Source: Cephalopachus bancanus (lineage: Eukaryota > Chordata > Mammalia > Primates > Tarsiidae). Taken from it: a stretch of 64,000 nt of DNA. Positions within the stretch are counted from its first letter, which is position 1; the number at the start of each line of letters is the position of its first letter. Of the stretch, positions 57,576 through 64,000 are shown in pieces. The translations under genes were made by a program, and so were the position numbers. The stretch is taken from contig JAPVLO010000056.1 of assembly GCA_027257055.1 (NCBI GenBank), forward strand, positions 6,560,501-6,624,500, written 5' to 3'. Under the pieces are notes generated by a model that saw only the letters and a program-made list of their open reading frames with translations, ran no database searches and was not told the origin of the DNA.

Positions 57576-58934
57576 TTTTTTTAACTTTTTTAATTTTAAA
57601 GATGTGAGGTACAATTCAGGTATACAAATGTTCATTATGCAGGTAATGAACCTTGTTGATGAGGTATGCCCCTCCCTCTCCTGGCAGTTTCCCTCAACTT
57701 CCAATTCCACCCCCAACCCCACCCCTGTCAGTTTCCCACTACTGCCAACCCCTTTCTTATACTATTATGATAATTGTTCAAGGTCTGCTTATAAGTAAGA
57801 ACATATGGTACTCTGTTCTCTGTTTCTGTGATGAATCACTATGATTGACCCTAAATCCATCCAAGTTGCTGCCAAATCCATATGTTTGTCCTTCTTCATG
57901 ACTGCATAATATTCCATTGTGTATATGTATCACATTTTTAAAATCCAATCCAGCTTCAATGGGCAGAATTGTTGGTTCCATGTTTTTGCTATTGTGAATA
58001 ATACTGCAACAAACATGAGTGTGCAGATATCTTTTTTGGTAGAATGATTTGAGTTCCTCCAGGTATATTCCCAGTAGGGAGATTGCTGGGTCATATGGAA
58101 GGTCAATTTCTAGTTCTTTCAGAAATCGCCATACTGTCTTCCAAAGAGGACGCACTAGTTTGCATTCCAACCAGCAATGTAGAAGCATTCCTTTTTCTCC
58201 TCATCCTAGCCAGCATCTGTTGTTGTTTGTTTTATTAATAATGGCCATTCTTGCTGGGGTTAGGTGGTATCTCAATGTAGTTTTGATTTGCATTTCTCTG
58301 ATGATGAGTGAGGCTGAGCACTTTTTCATGTATCTGTTGGCTGCTCATATCTCTTCTTTTGAGAAGTGTCTATTCATGTCTTTTGCCCATTTTTTTTTTT
58401 TTTTTTGAGTTGGAGTCTCACTGTCACCCAGACTGGAGTGCAGTGGCCTCTCCCGGCCACCGCAGCCTCGACCTGCTGGGCTCTGGCGATCCTTCCGCCT
58501 CAGCCTTCCAAGTAGCTGGAACTACAGGCTCACGCTACCATGCCTGGCTAATTTTTTTTATTTATTGTAGAGATGAGGTCTCGCCTGCCCAGGTGGGTCT
58601 TGAACCCGCGGGCTCAGGCAATCCACTCACCTCAGCCTCCCAAAGGCACGGAATTTCAGGCTGAGCCACTGAGCCTGGCTTTTTTGCCCATTTTTAAATG
58701 GGGCTGTTTTTTTCCTTTCGGCGCATTTGAGTTCCTTGTAGATCCTAGATGTTAGGCCTTTGTCAGATATATAGTTGGCAAATAATTTTTTCCCATTCTG
58801 TGGGCTGTCTCCCTGCTCTCTTGATGGTTTCTTTTGCTTTGCAGAACCTTGTCAGTTTGATGAGGTCCCACTTGTCTATCTTATTTCTTATGGTATGGGC
58901 ACTTAGGGTTTTGATCAGGAATTGCTTGCCAGAT
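57576..58934 (-). mobile_element. L1, 5'-truncated, antisense, perfect target duplication
   Basis: 3' UTR at left ('gatgtgaggtacaattcagg'), then antisense ORF2 C-terminal region; the minus strand reads 'LEIDLPYDPAISLLGIYLEE'. Right part includes 'gatcctagatgttaggcctt' and ends at 'ttgcttgccagat'. Target duplication 'ctgaccttgttttct' at 57561-57575 and 58935-58949. It shares its 3' UTR opening with the copy at 6.3 kb, so both belong to one young family. ORF2 is only a fragment, so non-autonomous. Confidence 0.93.
58395..58681 (-). mobile_element. Alu, private lineage, nested in L1
   Basis: Antisense copy ('gagttggagtctcactgtca' to 'ctgagccactgagcctggc'). 'ttttgccca' plus T-run repeats at 58381-58394 and 58682-58695 as target duplication inside the L1. 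It must be younger than the L1 insertion. Confidence 0.96.
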
Positions 58935-58984
58935 CTGACCTTGTTTTCTAAGAGAGTGCAAGGCTGGAAAAGGTAACCATTGTT

Positions 58985-59420
58985 CATGTATTCATTCACA
59001 CATTAATTCACTAAACAATTATTGAAGATTTACTGTGACATTTTGGTTGTAGGCATACAAGGATGAATAAAACAACTATGCTTTTGAGGAGTTCATAGTT
59101 TAGTAGACAGACGCATAGTTAAATAACTGATATACAATGTGAAGAAAACTCTCTTAGAGAGTGTAAGATGTTATAGAGCACAGAGGCGGGATTGACCAAC
59201 TCTCCCTAGGGGATTTGGGAAGGTGCATTAAACTTGTTCTTAAAGAAATAGGGCAGAACAGGGAGGAAACATCAGGGACTTCTGGGCAGAATCATACAAA
59301 CAAGGAAAATGAGGAATGAACATATATGGCTTATCTTAGGAAGTGATGAAAATAGAAAATTGAGCCATTTATTGTGACTGGGATAAGGGGCCAGCAGACA
59401 GAAACCAAGCAGGAAGGGAG
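58985..59420 (-). mobile_element. L2-like ancient repeat, antisense
   Basis: 'gtattcattcacacattaat', 'ggcatacaaggatgaataaa', 'ttttgaggagttcatagttt' then 'gggcagaacagggaggaaac' follow the same order as the copies at 6.0 and 21.2 kb. Confidence 0.5.
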
Positions 59421-59527
59421 ACTGGAAGAAGAGGTTAATAGTAAAATCAAATGTATTGTGTACCAAGTTGGGGGAAGACCATAAGATTTTAGGCAGAAAA
59501 CAATCCATGAGATTATTCTATAATCTT

Positions 59528-59820
59528 TTTTTTTTTGAGTTGGAGTCTCACTCCGTCACCCAGGCTGGAATGCAGTGGCACGCTCATGGCTACCCCAGCA
59601 ACGATCTGCTGGGTTCTGGCGATTCTTCCACCTCAACTTTCCAAGGAGTCGGAACTACAGGCACACTCTACCATGCCTGGCTCTTTTTAAAATTTTTTAT
59701 TGTGGAAACCGGGTCTCACCAAGTTTCCTGGACTAGTCTCGAACCCGCAGGCTCAGACAATCCACTTGCCTCGGCCTCCCAAAGTGCTGGGATTACAGGC
59801 TGAGCCATCGAGCCCGGCCT
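59528..59820 (-). mobile_element. Alu, antisense
   Basis: 'gagttggagtctcactccgt' to 'gagccatcgagcccggcc'. Target duplication 'ttctataatctt' (59516-59527) and 'ttttataatctt' (59822-59833). Confidence 0.95.
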
Positions 59821-59833
59821 ATTTTATAATCTT

Positions 59834-61170
59834 GATTACTATTTATAGTAAAGGTTAGGCTGCTATAGCAGAGATGCCAAAATGCAATAGCTGAAATATG
59901 AGTTATGCTGTAGAAGCAGCTCTGCTTCATGAGTAACACTAGGAATTCAGGCCCCTTCTGTCTTGTAGCTCTCTTGTCTTCCAGGGTACTGTCCTGGTCT
60001 TTGTAGTTGAAGTTGGCATCTTGGCATTATTGCCGCTTTTGAAAAGTTCAGGACACATTCATTTTAAGAAAATGTCATGGAATTTGTACTCAACAATTCT
60101 GCTCCCTTTCCATTGAGAAAAAATCATGTGTCATATCTAGCTGCAAGGAAGGCTGGGAAGTATTAACTCTAAACTGTTCATTTGTGTAGCCAAGAATAGA
60201 AAAAGAACAGATTTGGGAAGGGGAGGGGGAGACAATAGTCTGCCACAACTTGCTTATTTGGAAGCTTCCTTGGTTCCTAGATTAATTTTGCTTATAGTGT
60301 TCATCATTTATATTGCAATGTGAGTCTTTGAATGCCCATGTTGATTACTGTGTCTAAAAAGTGATTAGGATGATCTAGGATTTACACAGGCAAATCAAGA
60401 AAATGTGAGATATATCTCTGTGCATCAACATTCAACTTAGTTCACAAATTAAAACTTAAATTGATTATGAGAGAAATACTGCAGTTTTGAATTATGTTTC
60501 AAATTCTGTAAAACTCTGATGTTCTAGTTTCCATATCAGTGTCTTGCAAGAGGATTAAGTTTTTATTTGGGTCAACAAAGCAAAATTCCTGGAAGCAACT
60601 ACCATTTTCGAGGCATAACGCCAACCTCACAGAAACATGAGGCCCTCAATGGGGTTAGTAACCCAAAGGCGTCCTATTGGATGTACACCTGATTTCCAGT
60701 GGTTTGGTGAAGATGAGGTGACTGGAATGCAAATTCACAGGGCTGCGAAGAACCAATATAGTGTAAACATTCAATGTTTGTGAGTTGTTGTTACTGGTAT
60801 TATTTTAATAATATTTAATATTACTGGGGTTAAGGATATAGAAGTAGCAATTTTTGAAGTAAGTAGTTAGAGCCTTTTCCACTTATAGGTCTTCTGGGTA
60901 TTTGGACTTTGGGGATAGTCTGGGAAAACCTCACTCCTAAATTCCCCTGTTGATCAAAGTCCTTGAAAATCAGTATAATTGGTGGATCTTTCTTGCTTCC
61001 TCACCACTCTCTTACCTTCCAGTCTTCCCTCCCTCTCTCTATTGCATTCATTCCACCTGTGCTATATAGCTCAGAATTTCATCTTCTCTCAACTTGTTCC
61101 AACCGATCTCTCCTCCACTATTAAAATAATCTTTCTAACATGCAATGCAAATCTTACTTTGTATATCTCT
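59834..61170. other. Unique sequence; contains one partner of a local repeat pair
   Basis: No transposon or gene recognised. 60361-60438 matches 61706-61783 (listed separately). Confidence 0.4.
60361..60438 (+). repeat. Local direct repeat, copy A (78 bp)
   Basis: Aligned by eye without gaps to 61706-61783: 12 mismatches in 78 positions (about 85 percent), mostly transitions. Flanking sequence on either side does not align. This copy lies in otherwise unique DNA. Confidence 0.85.
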
Positions 61171-61177
61171 TGGTTAA

Positions 61178-61352
61178 TTTTTTTTTTTTTTTTTTGAGTC
61201 AGGGTCTCTCTGTCACCCAGGCTGGAGTACAGTGGCATGATCATGGCTCAACATAGTCTCAAACTCCTGGGCTTAGGTGATCCTCCTGCCTTAGCCTCCT
61301 AAGTAGCTAGGATGACAGGCATGTGCTACCACATTTGGCTAGTTTTTTTTAA

Positions 61353-61391
<39 letters not shown>

Positions 61392-61398
61392 TGTGCGT

Positions 61399-61446
<48 letters not shown>

Positions 61447-61552
61447 GAGGTCTTGCTATGTTACCCAGGTGATCTCAAACTCCAGGTTCAAGTGACCCAC
61501 CTGCCTTGGTCTCCCAAAATGTTGGGACTACAGGCATGAGCCACCTCGCCCG
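61178..61552 (-). mobile_element. Alu, antisense, expanded by a TG microsatellite
   Basis: Starts 'gagtcagggtctctctgtca', ends 'gagccacctcgcccgg'. A (TG)n of nearly 90 bp sits exactly between the two arms where the A-rich linker should be. 'tggttaat' / 'cggttagt' is the probable target duplication. Confidence 0.94.
61354..61442. repeat. (TG)n/(CG) microsatellite inside Alu linker
   Basis: Alternating purine-pyrimidine tract with a central imperfect 'gcgcgtgtgcgtgtgcg' part. Likely polymorphic and Z-DNA prone. Confidence 0.95.
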
Positions 61553-61705
61553 GTTAGTTAAATACCTTTGATGTCTCCACAGTCACTGAAGCAGAAAGTC
61601 AAACTGCTCACAAGGCCCAATGCCATCTTTCCTCTGCCTGTCTTTCCAACTTCAACTCTAGTTACTGTAATACACTCATGCGCTCCGCAGGGACATTTCG
61701 GTCAA

Positions 61706-61783
61706 GTGATTTGAATGATCTGAGATTTACACAGGCACATCAATAAAATGTGAAATATATCCCTGTGTGTCAGCGTTCAACTT
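61706..61783 (+). repeat. Local direct repeat, copy B, inserted in MITE copy 3
   Basis: Replaces roughly 13-20 bp of MITE sequence present in copies 1 and 2 between 'cggtcaa' and 'tggtcctataag'. No A tail, no target duplication and no terminal repeats are seen. Confidence 0.75.
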
Positions 61784-62019
61784 ATACAAAAATGGTCCTA
61801 TAAGATTATAATACTGTATACTGTATTTTTATTGTAACTTTTCTGTACTTAGATAAACAAATACTAACCATTATGTTACAATGGCCCACAGTACAATTTA
61901 CTGTATTATAGTACAGTAACATGGTGTACAAGTTTGTAGCCCAGGAGCAATAGGCTGTATCATATAGCCTAGGTGTGTAGTTGGCTCTACCATCTAAATT
62001 TGCATAAGTACATACTATG

Positions 62020-62156
62020 GGCTGGACTCAGTGGCTCAGCCTGTCATCCCTGCATTTTGGGAGGCCGAGGCGAGTGGATTGCCTGAGCCCATGGGTTCGA
62101 GACCAACCCTGAGCAACCTGGCCAGACCTCATCTCTACAATAAGTTAAAAAAAAAG
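62020..62156 (+). mobile_element. Alu left monomer, private-lineage type, nested in MITE
   Basis: 'ggctggactcagtggctcag', 'gcgagtggattgcctgagcc', ending in the linker 'ctacaataagtt' plus A9. Target duplication 'gtacatactatg' (62008-62019) and 'gtacacactatg' (62157-62168). No right arm. Confidence 0.92.
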
Positions 62157-62379
62157 GTACACACTATGATGGCGGCACAATGACAAAATCACCTAACAAC
62201 ACATTTCTCAAAATGTATCCTTGTCATTAAGCAGTGCATGCCTATACAAGCTAATCCTAGCTAGGCAACTAGCCACAATTGAAGATATCGCCAGTCTTTG
62301 GCCCACTGCATATACTGATATCTCTGTGCTTTTCTGGAGATAAATGCCCTGTCTCTCCCTTGTGCACCTGACAAATAAT

Positions 62380-62640
62380 TATGTCTGGCCCAACACAAAT
62401 GTCACTTTTTTTTTTAAGCCTTAATGACTCTGTCTGCATACCCAAGCAAAATGAATAATTCTACCACCATTGTTCTTTCTATATACCTAAGCTGGACACA
62501 GCACTTGTCACATTACAGTATTATTTAGCTTGGAGTCTTGTCTTTCCTATTGGATCAAAAGCTTCTTGGAGGCAGGGATGTCTCATTTTTCTCTATATTC
62601 CTAGCTCTTAGCACATTCAGTGTGTCCATATTGAGCACAC
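62380..62640 (+). mobile_element. L2 LINE 3' region
   Basis: 'cacagcacttgtcacattac', 'tcaaaagcttcttggaggca', 'gggatgtctcatttttct', 'agctcttagcacattcagtg' follow L2. Confidence 0.65.
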
Positions 62641-62644
62641 ATAA

Positions 62645-62805
62645 AGTACTAGATAATTTACATATGTTATCTGAATATCACCCATTTTCTTAATGAGAAA
62701 TAGAAAGCTTGCAGAAGTTAAATAATTTGCCTAAAAAATGTTATATGGTAGAACCAACATCAAACCCTAAATTGAACTCCCAAGGCAATGCCGTGTTGTT
62801 GACTA
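62645..62805 (-). mobile_element. MIR, antisense
   Basis: 'cttaatgagaaatagaaagc', 'gaagttaaataatttgccta', 'attgaactcccaaggcaatg' fit reversed MIR. Confidence 0.6.
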
Positions 62806-62999
62806 GATGAAACTATAAAAGGTCTCTTTGAAAATGGTGCCAACCTACTACATTAAATTGAGTTAATGAAATACAGACAATACACACAAATCTCACTGTT
62901 AGTACCTACTGGCAAGGCCTAACTTGCTTGGCATTGGGGATTATTGAGACCATGATGGCTACAGAGCAATTGCAACACACGTTGATACTTCTTGTGCAT

Positions 63000-63115
63000 T
63001 TCAAAGGTTCTTACCTCTTGACAAAACAGTCTTCCAGTCTCACAATAGGTTGATGTCCTATTATACAGGTGTTATGTAGCCATCTCAAGGTCACATAGCC
63101 TAGTACCAGCTGAAT
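63000..63115 (-). mobile_element. MIR fragment, antisense (weak)
   Basis: 'tctcacaataggttgatgtc', 'tctcaaggtcacatagccta' fit only part of reversed MIR. Confidence 0.35.
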
Positions 63116-63399
63116 TAGGCCTAGACCGTTTTTATTGGTTACTTAAAAAAATTTTATTTTTTCTTTTTACTTAAGCCACTACCTCCAATCAAGTGTATTT
63201 CTAGGTGAAAGTTGGTATGCCAAGTGGAAATGGATGCTCAGTGGAGAAGGCTGGGATTAAATGCCACAGGTTCCCTACAGCAAGGGCATTTCTGAGTCTA
63301 TGAGGGGCAGACCAGAACAGCAAAGCTTGTCTAATTTCAAGGACAGCCACAGTCGGTACCTCCCAGTAATCCTGTATCAGTTGACTAAAGCCAAAAATG

Positions 63400-64000
63400 T
63401 GATTCAAAATAAAATATGAGGTTTCTCCAGCCTCTAATTTAACTTTGCAGGGTCCTGTTGTTAATTAATTAGGTACCTTCACCAAGGACAGTTAAGAAAA
63501 TCAGACCACTGCCAGGTTGCTTCCTGTTCCTCTTGACTTTTTGTTAGATCATTTCTATCAAGTGAAGAAGACACACATTTTCCTGTAACTAAGTTATTCA
63601 GCAAAATATTCTAAGCTACTTAACTGACGCAAAGCACACATATTAAAAACAACTACCACCAAAAAGCGCAATAGCCCGGTTGTGCTGCTTTTCATTTAAA
63701 GAGATACTCCCTCCTTTACCGTTGCCCCCCACCCCCGCTGCCCCCCACCAATGGCTACGCTGTTGCTCAAAACAAACACATCAAACGTTGACATTGGAAT
63801 ATCCAGATTATGTGGTTTTAAAGAGTCTGGGTTAATGAACTGAGATGGGTCAGTGAGATGAAGGACTTAATGTTCCAATAATTATCTTCTAAACCCCCCT
63901 CTTTTAAATGTCAAAACTCTTACAGCTCTTCTCTTGGGGGAGCAGGAAGGGGAGGGGTCGTGGCAAACTTTGTGGAACCTCGGTTTGGGAAGGATATTGA
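63400..64000. promoter_or_regulatory. Candidate conserved noncoding element at right edge
   Basis: Repeat-free, with TTAATTAATTAG (63461-63472), a CCAAT box on the plus strand (63758-63762, 'caccaatggc'), a C-rich tract (63725-63748) and alternating AT-rich segments up to the window end. The structure resembles the blocks at 31.9 and 47.5 kb. It probably continues beyond the window. Confidence 0.35.

Larger units (their letters stand above)
61673..62243 (+). mobile_element. MITE-like DNA transposon, copy 3, with two internal insertions
   Basis: Left end 'cactcatgcgctccgcaggg', 'acatttcggtcaa'; then after a foreign 78-bp segment 'tggtcctataagattataat', 'gtacagtaacatggtgtaca', 'cataagtacatactatg'; after an Alu monomer 'gcggcacaatgacaaaatca', 'gtcattaagcagtgcatgcc'. 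Same orientation as copy 1. Confidence 0.78.

Noticed and set aside
61354..61442. Possible coding or regulatory meaning of the Cys/Val-repeat frame across the TG tract
   Set aside because: The peptide is just a translated (TG)n microsatellite inside an Alu.

Overview
The window looks like nuclear DNA of a haplorrhine primate, most likely a tarsier. It holds about 35 Alu elements and Alu monomers. None has AluS/AluY-type sequence as seen in monkeys and apes, and none has the linker insertion typical of lemur/loris Alus. The older copies are AluJ- or monomer-like. The younger copies share one private diagnostic set: a left arm opening 'ctcggtggctcagcctgtaatcccgc', 'gagcccgcgggttcgagacc', the linker 'caataaatcaaaaaat', 'ggaaggctgaggcggaaggatcgccggagccc', and the end 'gagactccaactc'. 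An expanded AluJ-derived lineage of this kind points to Tarsius. This is inference from the repeats, not a database match.

I found no convincing protein-coding exon. The longest open frames (33.2-34.0 kb, 39.6-41.2 kb, 43.5-44.1 kb) are low-complexity Arg/Gly/Pro/Ala frames present on both strands of CpG islands. Most of the other frames are antisense or sense readings of Alu and L1. I could not identify the locus by name.

Layout: (1) 1-31.9 kb is ordinary intergenic or intronic DNA packed with Alu, MIR, L2, L1, MaLR LTRs, MER5 and a pogo/Tigger-like MITE, around two repeat-free blocks that look like conserved noncoding elements (0.65-0.93 kb and 13.0-14.1 kb). A 5-kb antisense L1M body (22.8-27.8 kb) is broken by later insertions. 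(2) 31.9-48.6 kb is the functional-looking core: four CpG islands (32.6-34.2, 39.7-41.2, 43.6-44.6, 46.9-47.5 kb), AT-rich homeodomain-site-rich blocks beside them (31.9-32.6 and 47.5-48.6 kb), candidate CTCF sites, Z-DNA-type tracts, and a 9.5-kb stretch (39.06-48.57 kb) with only MIR fossils. This is what the regulatory domain of a developmental regulator or its noncoding RNA usually looks like. A cluster of six Alu units (37.0-39.05 kb) sits between islands A and B. (3) 48.6-63 kb returns to repeat-rich DNA, with an Alu-Alu unequal-crossover duplication (53.2-54.25 kb), a clean L1 insertion with a nested Alu and intact target-site duplications (57.6-58.9 kb), and a MITE carrying an apparently copied piece of DNA found 1.3 kb away (61.7 kb). 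(4) 63.4-64 kb is repeat-free and again resembles a conserved element.

No bacterial, viral, CRISPR or operon-type system is present. The points of interest are regulatory architecture and well-preserved records of rearrangement.
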